Shown here piece after piece: positions 16,914 through 25,035 of a stretch of DNA of 59,044 bases (position 1 is its first letter; every line of letters begins with the position of its first letter). Origin of the DNA: Oscillospiraceae bacterium. Its GTDB lineage: Bacteria; Bacillota; Clostridia; Oscillospirales; Oscillospiraceae. Location: the NCBI GenBank assembly GCA_009783555.1, contig WRDH01000015.1, positions 1 through 59,044 of the forward strand, written 5' to 3'. The translations under genes were made by a program, and so were the position numbers. The notes beneath the pieces are model-generated. The model was not told the origin of the DNA and ran no database searches. It saw only the letters and a list, made by a program, of their open reading frames with translations.

Positions 16914-16948
16914 TTTTCATTTTACTACAGATTGATGATATTATCCAG
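16914..16948 (-). repeat. 35-bp direct repeat upstream of rseP, copy 1
   Basis: On the plus strand it runs from TTTTCATTTTACTACAG to GATATTATCCAG. The copy at 33315-33349 differs at one base and has the same orientation, upstream of frr. It may be a promoter-bearing element common to both operon halves. Confidence 0.75.
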
Positions 16949-17000
16949 TTGTTTTTGTTTGTTTACAGGTATAGCGTAAACAAATTAACCGGCTCAACTC

Positions 17001-17038
17001 CGTCATTGCGAACCGTCCGCAGACGGTGTGGCAATCCA
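17001..17038 (+). repeat. CGTCATTGCGA-type palindromic repeat
   Basis: CGTCATTGCGA, then the hairpin CCGTCCGCAGACGG, then GTGTGGCAATCC. This arrangement matches a widespread bacterial intergenic palindrome whose arms read CGTCATTGCGA and GTGGCAATCC. Confidence 0.65.
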
Positions 17039-17193
17039 CAACTTAATAAAGCCAAATATAAATTATGTTATACTAGAAAAGAAAAACCCTTAATAACTCA
17101 GTGACACTTTTCTTTGCATCAGGTAGCCCGCGCTCAACATATTTGACGCTCTGAAAAACGCAGGTTGCGAAACAAACTATGTATAGAATTAGT

Positions 17194-17272
17194 CTGTCGT
17201 AGACAGTATAGACTGCTCCGCAGTCGTAGCAGCAAAACCGTCAGGTTTTGCTTAAAGCATGGAGTTCTCCAT
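17194..17272. repeat. Chain of four consecutive perfect short hairpins
   Basis: CTGTC-GTA-GACAG (17194-17206), GACTGC-TCC-GCAGTC (17211-17225), AGCAAAACC-GTCA-GGTTTTGCT (17231-17252) and ATGGAG-TT-CTCCAT (17259-17272) follow within 80 bases. Each is a perfect stem with a 2-4 base loop. It is not a tRNA. It lies in the 3' region of the island's minus-strand operon. Confidence 0.75.
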
Positions 17273-17301
17273 CCTCGGGGGTTTGGGGACTTTGTCACCA
17301 A

Positions 17302-17358
17302 CAAGCGGGTATTACATCAGGACGAGTTTTTCGGAATGACTGTAATACCCCCTGCTTG
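17302..17358. repeat. Inverted repeat beyond the 3' end of the ParB-like gene
   Basis: CAAGCGGGTATTAC pairs with GTAATACCCCCTGCTTG, with a loop of 26 bases containing TTTTTCGGAATGAC. It lies about 55 bases past the stop of the minus-strand operon's last gene and could act as terminator or repeat. Confidence 0.5.
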
Positions 17359-17413
17359 CGAAATATAGTTGATGCGAATTAGTATATTAATAGGACAGGC
17401 TGCTTTGTAGGAT

Positions 17414-18277
17414 TTAACCTATTACAGATGTTTCAAAAATTTGTTCCACTTCGCTGTCTTCCGGAAATTCAGATTTTGTGATTCTTGACCTATATGTATG
17501 TAATATTCCCCATTTTAGTGCAGAAAAAGACCTCATTTTTTTATTATATATTTCTAACATAGCCTCCGCATATCCCATTGAACCTGCTTTCCGCTCTCTT
17601 GCAGTACGTCCGATATCTCTTGAAGAGTATGCTCCGACTTTTTCTTTAAAAATGTCATCTCTCATAGAATCGCCAAATGCTACTACTAGATGAGTAACAC
17701 CTTTTAGCATATTTGATGTCAACGAATGTTCATCGCCTTCCCAAGTACCAATGCATAAACGTAATGCGCGGTCTAAAACATGAAACCCATGATTTTGATA
17801 AATCTGCTCCAATGTTCCGACAGCACATATGCCACCTGGGGATTTGCCCGGTGAAATGGTAAGCCCGTAGAATTCAACCAATGATTTTATTATTAATTGT
17901 TCATCATTACCCGCTTCAATATTAGCCATAAAAATTTCATAAGGCTTTAATGACCTTGTGAATTTTTGCTGGTTAGCAAATATATCTGCCTCCTGTTCAT
18001 AAATTAACTCGTCATATATCATGCACCAAACTGGTGTGTCCCGTGACCCTGATACTATAGCAACAATTTCGACTGTGTGTTGTCCGTTGAAAATATAATT
18101 TATCCCATCCCTTCGACTTACCTTTACGGGGTTGATTTGATGAAGGTCGAAGTTTTCTACAGTGCGCCTTATATGTGATTCAGATAAATTTCGTTGATAT
18201 TCCTGATGGGCAACAAGATTTTTTATTGGAATCTGCTCAAAGTGTACTTTCGGTATATATGCCTCTAATTCGTACAT
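17414..18277 (-). CDS. ParB-like domain protein (DUF6551-type)
   Basis: 287 residues. An N-terminal ParB/sulfiredoxin-like domain shows IPIKNLVAHQEYQRNLS, then FNGQHTVEI in place of the classical GxxR box. The rest is a helical region (GGICAVGTLEQIYQNHG) resembling DUF6551 proteins found on mobile elements. Last gene of the island's minus-strand operon; its start overlaps the stop of the preceding ParB-like gene by one base. It could mark or nick element DNA, or act in segregation of an excised circle. Function is inferred only from the fold. Confidence 0.7.
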   Translation of the reverse strand: MYELEAYIPKVHFEQIPIKNLVAHQEYQRNLSESHIRRTVENFDLHQINPVKVSRRDGINYIFNGQHTVEIVAIVSGSRDTPVWCMIYDELIYEQEADIFANQQKFTRSLKPYEIFMANIEAGNDEQLIIKSLVEFYGLTISPGKSPGGICAVGTLEQIYQNHGFHVLDRALRLCIGTWEGDEHSLTSNMLKGVTHLVVAFGDSMRDDIFKEKVGAYSSRDIGRTARERKAGSMGYAEAMLEIYNKKMRSFSALKWGILHTYRSRITKSEFPEDSEVEQIFETSVIG

Positions 18278-19221
18278 TAATCTTTCTCCTCCAGTTTAGA
18301 TATCATATTTTCAACTTCTATTTTTAGGCATTTTAGTTTTTCATTAAGTCTGCTTCGGGCATTTTCAGACAACTCAATTGGCTTCACCATCGTACGCACT
18401 CGTTTTATTGAGCTTATCCATGAAGGTATTGTGAATGCAAGTCCCAAAATCTCTGCATCCGGATCATATTTTGGCAGTGTTTTTACTTGAAAAGAATACT
18501 CTACATTTTCACTAATTTTTTTGGGTATGCTTGTTTTCAGCATTTTCTTGGGAGTGCTTTCATTAAACCTTTTCGTCAAAAGTTCGGTGCTTATGCGATG
18601 TATTTCTTCAGGCAGCAGCTCAGAAAGTTCAACAACTTGATTGTGTGTGATTTTTAACTGACCTGATAAGACTGCAAGTAAAAATGCAGGTTCAATTTCA
18701 GTAATATTATCGACAGCTTGTGCAAAATCGCCATATCTTGCAACTGTTGCAGTAGATACACAGAACTCTTTTCCAAATCTCTCTTTTGTCTTACATACAG
18801 AGTCATCGAATTTTGAACCGAAATATTTATATGGCTTTAATTCTCTTCTGACATAATGATCGGTACCGGCAACCATGTGGGCTCCTAAGATTTTTTCCAA
18901 ATTATACTTTTTACCTATTAAGTAACGTCGTGTTTCTATACCAATATTTTTTCGTTTTAGTTGATTCGTGCATATCCATGCAAGCACCTGCTCACGACTG
19001 TGTAATACAATATATTTAATCGAAAACGGAATCTTCAAGCGATTACATATTTCATATCTATTATGTCCGTCAATAATTGTTTTGTTCCAAACAATGAGTG
19101 GCTCACGACATCCGATAATCTTAATATTTGCTTCAAGTTGTTCATACTCCTCAGATGTTAAAGGAAGAGTGAAGCGTTTAAACTCGTCATCGATTTTTAA
19201 GTCGTAAAAACCACATTTCAT
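18277..19221 (-). CDS. ParB/RepB-like nuclease-domain protein
   Basis: 314 residues. The N-terminal ParB-like domain contains GCREPLIVWNKTIIDGHNR, where DGHNR is the usual box at the end of the domain. The middle has a helix-turn-helix-like FCVSTATVARYGDFAQAVDN and the C-terminus a predicted coiled coil (RSRLNEKLKCLKIEVENMIS). No ParA partner is seen in the window. It sits between the small recombinase-associated genes and the second ParB-like gene with gaps under 10 bases, so it is almost surely co-transcribed with the recombinase. A role in element maintenance or transcription control is inferred. Confidence 0.75.
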   Translation of the reverse strand: MKCGFYDLKIDDEFKRFTLPLTSEEYEQLEANIKIIGCREPLIVWNKTIIDGHNRYEICNRLKIPFSIKYIVLHSREQVLAWICTNQLKRKNIGIETRRYLIGKKYNLEKILGAHMVAGTDHYVRRELKPYKYFGSKFDDSVCKTKERFGKEFCVSTATVARYGDFAQAVDNITEIEPAFLLAVLSGQLKITHNQVVELSELLPEEIHRISTELLTKRFNESTPKKMLKTSIPKKISENVEYSFQVKTLPKYDPDAEILGLAFTIPSWISSIKRVRTMVKPIELSENARSRLNEKLKCLKIEVENMISKLEEKD

Positions 19222-19227
19222 ACAATT

Positions 19228-19605
19228 TTAACCTTTTGTCCCACAAGCAATAAATGCATCAGTGAGCCGAAACTGAACAGCACTTTGATTAGGGACAACT
19301 TCACCATATACGCGATATAAACGATTGTCCTGCCAGTTAGTGCAAACGGCAAGGAGTTTTCTTAGCAGATGTTTACTGCTAATCTCGTATGATTGTTTAT
19401 TTCCGGTTATTAAGCGTTTAGTATGGAATGCTTTTTTATCAGATTTATCACTACTTAGAATTATTAATATTTGTTCTTCGGGGTTAATAAGTAAAATAAT
19501 ATAGTCCGGATTTCCAATTAACCGAAGAGTTCTTTTATAAATCCTTATTCGATTTTGTTTATAATCAATAGAAATTGCAGGTTGCAAAGTATTATTCTCC
19601 ACCAC
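19228..19605 (-). CDS. Small protein homologous to the recombinase C-terminal domain
   Basis: 125 residues, family not recognised by name. It aligns by eye with the accessory region of the serine recombinase and of the preceding 239-residue protein: a strand pair (RIYKRTLRLIGNPDYI), then LLINPEEQILIILSSD, a middle helix (LRKLLAVCTNWQ) and a final YRVYGEV..FRLTDAFI. The phrase V/INPEE.....I is shared with VHPEEQLLAIRPS in the recombinase. Its first 14 bases overlap the preceding gene. It appears to be a minimal, stand-alone copy of the domain. Confidence 0.75.
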   Translation of the reverse strand: MVENNTLQPAISIDYKQNRIRIYKRTLRLIGNPDYIILLINPEEQILIILSSDKSDKKAFHTKRLITGNKQSYEISSKHLLRKLLAVCTNWQDNRLYRVYGEVVPNQSAVQFRLTDAFIACGTKG

Positions 19606-20311
19606 TGACTACCTCCTGATTAATAAACTGTCCATCCTCATTCATGTTATCTGATATGTTGTGTTCTTTTACATTAAATACTGTATATCCTTTAAAAATA
19701 TCCACTTGAAGACGTCTTCGATGTTCTTCGACAGGCAGACCAAATTGATTTTTCCACTCAGCAGGAAATAATGGAGTGCGGGAAGATTTAATCTGCCCAT
19801 TTTCATTAAAGATACTTGGGAAAACTTCGGGAGATGTTAAATCAAACGCAAATAAGTATTCATTATTACTTTGGATAAGTTTTCCAAGCAGCTTATAACG
19901 ATAGTCCGTGTTCCAATTCATTAAATCCATAATTTTGCCATAGAAAACCCGGCATATAACTTGTTTTGGTTTTCTCTTCAAGCTCTGTGAACGCCAAATG
20001 AATGAATCTCTTTCATTTTCAGTACTAGGTTGTACCACAAGCTTTAGTTCGACCGGATTCACAAGAATCTTAACATAATCAACATCGGGGAGACGATTTA
20101 GACATGCTGTATTCAATGATATTCTTTGTTTATTAAAGGTTATCGAAGGTTCTCTTAAATGTGCAAAAAACTCTCCACGGACAACCTGGTATCCGTCATA
20201 ATTGAAGTTATCATCTCTTTCAACGTCTTCACCCGGATTAATATTTACTCTAAATGTTTCAATTTGGATTTGCTCAATGGCTGGATTATAGTTACTAATT
20301 ATTGGATTCAA
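19592..20311 (-). CDS. Stand-alone copy of the recombinase C-terminal accessory region
   Basis: 239 residues with no catalytic resolvase domain. From about residue 44 it parallels recombinase residues about 405-600: YQVVRGEFFAH / YEIARSQFFNT, VKILVNPVELKLVVQPS / VEMLVHPEEQLLAIRPS, WNTDYRYKLLGK / WNHECKYRIRGT, AFDLTSPEVF / VFDMRETEVF and FPAEWKNQFG / FPPAWAGSFG. I therefore infer duplication of that region. It overlaps the recombinase 3' end by 17 bases and the next gene by 14, implying translational coupling and possibly a shared complex. Confidence 0.8.
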   Translation of the reverse strand: MNPIISNYNPAIEQIQIETFRVNINPGEDVERDDNFNYDGYQVVRGEFFAHLREPSITFNKQRISLNTACLNRLPDVDYVKILVNPVELKLVVQPSTENERDSFIWRSQSLKRKPKQVICRVFYGKIMDLMNWNTDYRYKLLGKLIQSNNEYLFAFDLTSPEVFPSIFNENGQIKSSRTPLFPAEWKNQFGLPVEEHRRRLQVDIFKGYTVFNVKEHNISDNMNEDGQFINQEVVSGGE

Positions 20312-22208
20312 TACTTATATCTCCTTGCTCGATTTCTTTTAATATTTCTTCAATACTACCGGCAATCAAATCGGTATCAGTAATATTTAATTCTTGTTTG
20401 CTAATATATGTTTTTCCTTCTACAGTAACATTCCAAGCTCCGTTTTTATCGAGAGCAGCAATTTCTCGTGCTTGTGCATGACTATAATAATTATAGCCAA
20501 AACTCCCCGCCCAAGCGGGAGGAAAAGCAGCAATATTCTTAGAAAATCCGGTTATTATTGGGTGGGTGTTCTCATTAAGGTAATCTTCTGTAGTTTCATC
20601 CGGAATGAATACTTCTGTTTCTCGCATATCGAATACTATAATAGGCGATTTTTCTTTCTCATGCCGGGTTCCGCGAATACGATACTTACATTCATGATTC
20701 CATCCGTAAATATTATATAATGTTTTTAGAAATGCGGTGCCTTGTATGACCCTCGGACAAAATGTATCATCACTAAGCTTCATCCACTTAACAGAACATT
20801 TGTTGTCTTTCTTGCTTGGGCGAATAGCAAGCAATTGTTCTTCCGGATGTACCAACATCTCAACATATAACTCTTTAGTCAACTTTTTGGTGCACTCAGA
20901 GCTGAACCATAACCGCTCGGTAGAAAATGTGACACATAATTTCTTTGCAGTGTTAAAGAATTGGGAGCGTGCAATCTCATAACCTCGTAAATCAAACTCT
21001 CCTGATTGTACTGTTACTTCTGTATTAATGGGTGTTGGTTCAAAAGGTTCATTATATACAGCGGCTGATGCCATACGATAATCGTCGGCTGAAAAAGCTG
21101 CCCATCTAGGATGAATTGATACGAACCCTTTTAATGTACCCTCCGAAATTACTCTTAGCTCCGGCAGTATACCTTTATTTCCGTATTTGGCATTACTTAT
21201 AAGTCGTTGCACGGCTATAAAATCATCTCTTGGTATAATGGCTTTATGATTATTTTGTTTTCGGTATTGATTTCTATCCTGCCTGTTCTTTTTTGATTTA
21301 TGATCAAGAAAGTTTGGAGTAAATGTTTTTCTGGCAAGCACATCGCCACAATGTCGTTCATTCTGTAGTATTTGCAAAATTGAGTTTGGAGACCATGAGG
21401 TGTTATTCTTTTTCGTTTTACGTCCAAGATTAGTAAAAATCTCTGCAATCTCCATACAGGTATGCCCGTGTAAATACATCAAAAATGCCAATTTTACAGT
21501 TCTTGCTTCATCTTCGTTAATAACAAGATTACCGTCTTCATCATTGTCATAGCCAAGCAGCGGAGGAGTTAAAAATAAGCCGCGCTTAAATCGCATTTCA
21601 ATAGATGCATTCATAATTTCACTTTTATTGCGTGACTCCTCCTGTGCCAATGTAGATATAAAAGACAATGCCATTTCACTCCTGCCGTCAAGCGTATATA
21701 TATTTTCGGTTTCAAAAAACACTCCAACCGGTTGCTTAAGTGCAGCAAGCATACGCACTTCACCAATACAGTCAAGAATATTACGTGCAAAACGGGCAAC
21801 TGTTTTGGTTACAATTATATCGATTTTCCCCTCTTTGCAATCTTCAATCATTTTAATAAATGCTTTTCTATGAGCTGTTGTTGTACCGGACAGACCCTCG
21901 TCCGCATATATTTCAACCAGATTCCAGCCTTCATGCTTTTCAACAAGATCGGTATAATGATTTTTTTGCAATTCATAAGATGATGTTTGCCGGGGGTCAT
22001 CTGTAGAAACACGCACATATATAGCAACTCGCTTTTCACTGCGGTCTTCAAAGAAACTTTCTTTTGGTAAAGCGGGGATAACATCTATTTCATCGGGATT
22101 TAGACCTTGATATCGTTTGCGAATTGCATCTTTTTTACTGTCCCTTTTTTCTTTTTCCTGAGAAGTGTCTTGTTTCGTATTATCAGGCGTTACATCATTA
22201 TTCTGCAT
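20295..22208 (-). CDS. Large serine recombinase with an extra C-terminal domain
   Basis: 637 residues. A charged leader (1-57) precedes the resolvase catalytic domain, with the nucleophile S68 in YVRVST, then GLSGTTTAHRKAF and VTKTVARFARNILD. The recombinase domain follows (LLGYDNDEDGNLVINEDEAR). Instead of the usual zinc ribbon and coiled coil, the C-terminus from about 350 has EGTLKGFVSIHPRWAAF and then a domain of about 200 residues also found alone in the next two genes. Such enzymes integrate and excise elements; whether the extra domain acts in directionality or DNA binding is unknown. Start at 22208. It is the likely mover of this island or of an element nested in it. Confidence 0.9.
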   Translation of the reverse strand: MQNNDVTPDNTKQDTSQEKEKRDSKKDAIRKRYQGLNPDEIDVIPALPKESFFEDRSEKRVAIYVRVSTDDPRQTSSYELQKNHYTDLVEKHEGWNLVEIYADEGLSGTTTAHRKAFIKMIEDCKEGKIDIIVTKTVARFARNILDCIGEVRMLAALKQPVGVFFETENIYTLDGRSEMALSFISTLAQEESRNKSEIMNASIEMRFKRGLFLTPPLLGYDNDEDGNLVINEDEARTVKLAFLMYLHGHTCMEIAEIFTNLGRKTKKNNTSWSPNSILQILQNERHCGDVLARKTFTPNFLDHKSKKNRQDRNQYRKQNNHKAIIPRDDFIAVQRLISNAKYGNKGILPELRVISEGTLKGFVSIHPRWAAFSADDYRMASAAVYNEPFEPTPINTEVTVQSGEFDLRGYEIARSQFFNTAKKLCVTFSTERLWFSSECTKKLTKELYVEMLVHPEEQLLAIRPSKKDNKCSVKWMKLSDDTFCPRVIQGTAFLKTLYNIYGWNHECKYRIRGTRHEKEKSPIIVFDMRETEVFIPDETTEDYLNENTHPIITGFSKNIAAFPPAWAGSFGYNYYSHAQAREIAALDKNGAWNVTVEGKTYISKQELNITDTDLIAGSIEEILKEIEQGDISIESNN

Positions 22209-22319
22209 AATATTCCCTCGAAAGTGAAGTTGAATAAAGAGATTATATGTAATGCATTATTGATATGGAAATAACTGTAGGTTAATAAATATCCCTACAG
22301 TTATTGTTCCATGTGAGTT

Positions 22320-22676
22320 TTACCTGAATAAATTGGACTCACAATTCTTGCGGATAAAGTCCTTGGCAAGTTTCGCAAACTCATAGATAAATCTTTTTTC
22401 ATAGCTATTGCAGCTTTCCATGATTTTTGCTAATTCGTAATGACATTCTAAAGGGTCATTTGCTTGGTTTCCGGACAATAGCATATCTACCGTAACTCCA
22501 AGAACATCTGCAATTCGGATTAGTGCCTTCAAGCTTGCTTGCTTTCTTGCTTTTTCGATATGGCTGATATAAGGAACAGACATATCGATTTCTTCTGCTA
22601 ATGTGGCTTGCGATAACCCTTTCGTACTTCGAGCTTCTCTGACTTTTTGCCCGATGAGTTTGCGATTGATTTCCAT
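22320..22676 (-). CDS. XRE-family helix-turn-helix regulator
   Basis: 118 residues from the ATG at 22676, with GGAGGTAA nine bases upstream; an earlier TTG overlaps that site. Helix-turn-helix at about residues 8-62: KVREARSTKGLSQATLAEEI and DMSVPYISHIEKARKQASL, ending DVLGVTVDMLL. The C-terminal 45 residues are helical. It is the first gene of the minus-strand operon, 111 bases ahead of the recombinase, and faces the defence cassette across a 260-base divergent region, so it probably controls both. Confidence 0.88.
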   Translation of the reverse strand: MEINRKLIGQKVREARSTKGLSQATLAEEIDMSVPYISHIEKARKQASLKALIRIADVLGVTVDMLLSGNQANDPLECHYELAKIMESCNSYEKRFIYEFAKLAKDFIRKNCESNLFR

Positions 22677-22936
22677 GTTGATTACCTCCAATTATATATT
22701 TCTTAAAACTACCATTAAAGAATGTCTTAATTGGCGGTAAAAATCTAATTTTTCTCCGAACAGAACTAACTGCAGCAATATTATGCGTTTTAACTACAGT
22801 ATATCTTTGCATAAATATAAATGCTTTTTTATTGAAAATCATTTTGCTTCGTGATATCCTTTAAGTCCAATATGTACGTAGAAAAATGCGAGACTTTATG
22901 GCGGATTATTAACAAAGAAGATGGAGGATAACGGCT

Positions 22937-23836
22937 ATGGCAGGCAAAAATATGAATTATTATTTGATGGATGGCATTCCAAGTGGACGCATTAAATGTA
23001 CGCTTGCCAATTGGACTGGCGTTGCTTATAAAATTCCACGAGTCAAACTTGTTGACTGTAAGAATATTGATTACCTCAAGCAAAGCGGTGTTTACTTCCT
23101 TTTTTGCAAAAGCGATAACGATAAACCGCTCGTCTATGTTGGGCAAGCTGGAACACGGAAAAATGGCGAAGGCATTTTATATCGCCTAAAAGAGCACCAT
23201 GCTTCTCCAAAGCAAGGACTTGAAGACTGGTACGAGGCTGTCGCTTTTACTACCTCTAATAATTCTTTAAGCGCAACAGAGATAGGATGGCTTGAAAACT
23301 ATTTCTTTAATCTCGCAAAAAACATCGGTCGCTACATTGCTAAAAACGGCAACGAACCAAACGTGCCACCTGTTGGCGAGGAAAAGGAAAGTGAACTTAT
23401 AGAATACGTTGGATATGCCCAAACAATAATGGGTGTTCTTGGTCATTTTGTGTTTGAACCATTTATCCATGCTCGCCAGTCTGAGGACATCATGCAAGAC
23501 GATGATTCCGTTGAGTTTTGCTTAGAGCAAAAAATGCAAAATAGCGGACTAACAATAAAAGCTTCATGTAAACGTTCAAACGAAGGGTATATTGTTCTCA
23601 AGGGTAGTATGGTAAACCCAAAGGCAAATGAAAAGACTTGCTCCGGTGTAGCAAAAAGAGCGCGAGAGCAAGCCGCTATTGAGAATAATATTTTGATGGA
23701 GGATACACTCTTTCCCTCACCTTCAGCCGCCGCAATGTTTGTGACCGGGGCAAGTGCCAACGGATATATGGTATGGAAGACCGCAGATGGTAAGACACTC
23801 AAAGACATTGAAGCCAGTGAAGCGAGTGAGCTATAG
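22937..23836 (+). CDS. GIY-YIG nuclease-like protein with C-terminal DUF4357
   Basis: 299 residues. The GIY-YIG domain has GVYFLF at 51-56, VYVGQAG at 66-72, the arginine R83 in LYRLKEHH and a glutamate in ATEIGWLENYF (115-124). The C-terminal part ends with a DUF4357 segment (LFPSPSAAAMFVTGASANGY..W). This pairing is widespread in phage-defence and mobile regions; its targets are unknown. Start set by GGAGG about 11 bases upstream. First gene of the four-gene plus-strand cassette in the island, 68 bases ahead of the DUF3644 gene. Confidence 0.85.
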   Translation: MAGKNMNYYLMDGIPSGRIKCTLANWTGVAYKIPRVKLVDCKNIDYLKQSGVYFLFCKSDNDKPLVYVGQAGTRKNGEGILYRLKEHHASPKQGLEDWYEAVAFTTSNNSLSATEIGWLENYFFNLAKNIGRYIAKNGNEPNVPPVGEEKESELIEYVGYAQTIMGVLGHFVFEPFIHARQSEDIMQDDDSVEFCLEQKMQNSGLTIKASCKRSNEGYIVLKGSMVNPKANEKTCSGVAKRAREQAAIENNILMEDTLFPSPSAAAMFVTGASANGYMVWKTADGKTLKDIEASEASEL

Positions 23837-23904
23837 AATTATTTAATGTTTTGCCTTAACCTTTCTACGATTTGTTAAGAAAGTTCTGATGTGAGGGACA
23901 TATT

Positions 23905-24924
23905 ATGAGCGATTTGAAATCGAATATGAAAAAGGAACAGATCTTAGATAGCGATGTTAAGGACTATATCCAAGCTTTGTTAGAAAAATCAGAAGAAGCA
24001 TATTTGATGTCATTGGAAATTATCAACAAGCCCACTTTGAAATATAGAGCAGAAGGATTTTGCTTCTTTATTTGTAATGCCTGGGAACTGGTACTAAAAG
24101 CATTTATTATTCGACGCGAAAACAGCATATCAGCAATGAATTTCAAAAATAACCAAAATCAAACATTGGGACTATCCGAATGTATCGAGAGAGTATTTAC
24201 AAGTACAACCGATTACACAAAAACAAATTTGAACATGGTAAGAAGCATACGAAACAAGGCAACACATAATGTATTGCCTGATTATGATTTTATCTTTGCC
24301 CCACTATTCCAAAAATGTATAAACAACTTGCTAAAGTTTTATGAAAAACATTTCCCGGAATATAAAGTAAACAAAAGCATAACTCCATTTGTTGCGCTAT
24401 CGAATGCACCGGACACTATTAACTCACCATTAGTCTTAAATCCTACAAGCCTTATGCAGTTCAAATCGTTGGAAACAGAACTTAATAATGACATTAGTGG
24501 AGACATTACTCAAACAATAAAGTTGGTAAGTACGAAAAAAAGTAATGAGGCGGATTTGGTATATGCTCTTGAACCGAATAGTGAGAAAGCAGTTCACTTT
24601 ATAAACGTACCCAAAGACGTTAATGTTACACATCCATTCTTAGCTACTGAAGCTGTTAAGAGTATTAAAGAATCTCTTATGCTAAGCCTTGGTTCTGATT
24701 TTGGTTTTAATATGCATAAATTTACAGCATTTTGCAAAGACAAAGGTATTAAAGAAAACCAAAATTACTGCTATAAAATAGAAGCCGGAAAAGAAGTGCG
24801 GTACAAATATAGTCATGATTTAATAAACTATGCAGTATATATTCTTAGTGAAGAAAATGGCGCAAAAAAGATTAACCCCGGGCAAGACGACTGCTCAGCT
24901 GGTAACCCAACCTTACTGGCATAG
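23905..24924 (+). CDS. DUF3644 protein with a HEPN ribonuclease-type motif
   Basis: 339 residues. The N-terminal region (about 17-150) is the helical DUF3644 core (YIQALLEKSEEAYLMSLEII, FFICNAWELVLKAFIIR). It contains R116-NKAT-H121, the Rx4H pattern of HEPN ribonucleases; DUF3644 is, to my memory, one of the HEPN-related families. The C-terminal part (MHKFTAFCKDKGIKENQNYC) looks like a winged helix. HEPN proteins in defence islands usually cleave RNA to stop phage growth; that role is inferred. It sits between the GIY-YIG gene and pglZ. Confidence 0.8.
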   Translation: MSDLKSNMKKEQILDSDVKDYIQALLEKSEEAYLMSLEIINKPTLKYRAEGFCFFICNAWELVLKAFIIRRENSISAMNFKNNQNQTLGLSECIERVFTSTTDYTKTNLNMVRSIRNKATHNVLPDYDFIFAPLFQKCINNLLKFYEKHFPEYKVNKSITPFVALSNAPDTINSPLVLNPTSLMQFKSLETELNNDISGDITQTIKLVSTKKSNEADLVYALEPNSEKAVHFINVPKDVNVTHPFLATEAVKSIKESLMLSLGSDFGFNMHKFTAFCKDKGIKENQNYCYKIEAGKEVRYKYSHDLINYAVYILSEENGAKKINPGQDDCSAGNPTLLA

Positions 24925-25035
24925 CCAACGCATTGTTATTCCCTCACAAGTTAATCTATTAACCATTATACACAAAAATAGAAAAAAATCAACTACTTTA
25001 AATTAAATTTAATAAAAATATAAGGAAAAAATATT

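Larger units (their letters stand above)
16650..17413. other. Repeat-rich intergenic end of the island
   Basis: No coding sequence is supported across about 760 bases. It contains the 31-bp island inverted repeat (16684-16714), a small hairpin (AGAGTAC/GTACTCT near 16725-16743), a 35-bp sequence repeated upstream of frr (16914-16948), a CGTCATTGCGA-type repeat (17001-17038), four consecutive short hairpins (17194-17272) and a longer inverted repeat (17302-17358). Confidence 0.7.

Noticed and set aside
17194..17272. tRNA or known riboswitch for the hairpin chain
   Set aside because: Stem lengths, loop sizes and invariant tRNA bases do not fit; no leader gene lies downstream on either strand in a suitable place.
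19592..20311. The 239-residue protein as a truncated, dead recombinase
   Set aside because: It has its own start overlapping the intact recombinase and a full, well-formed domain; it lacks only the catalytic part, so duplication of the tail explains it better.
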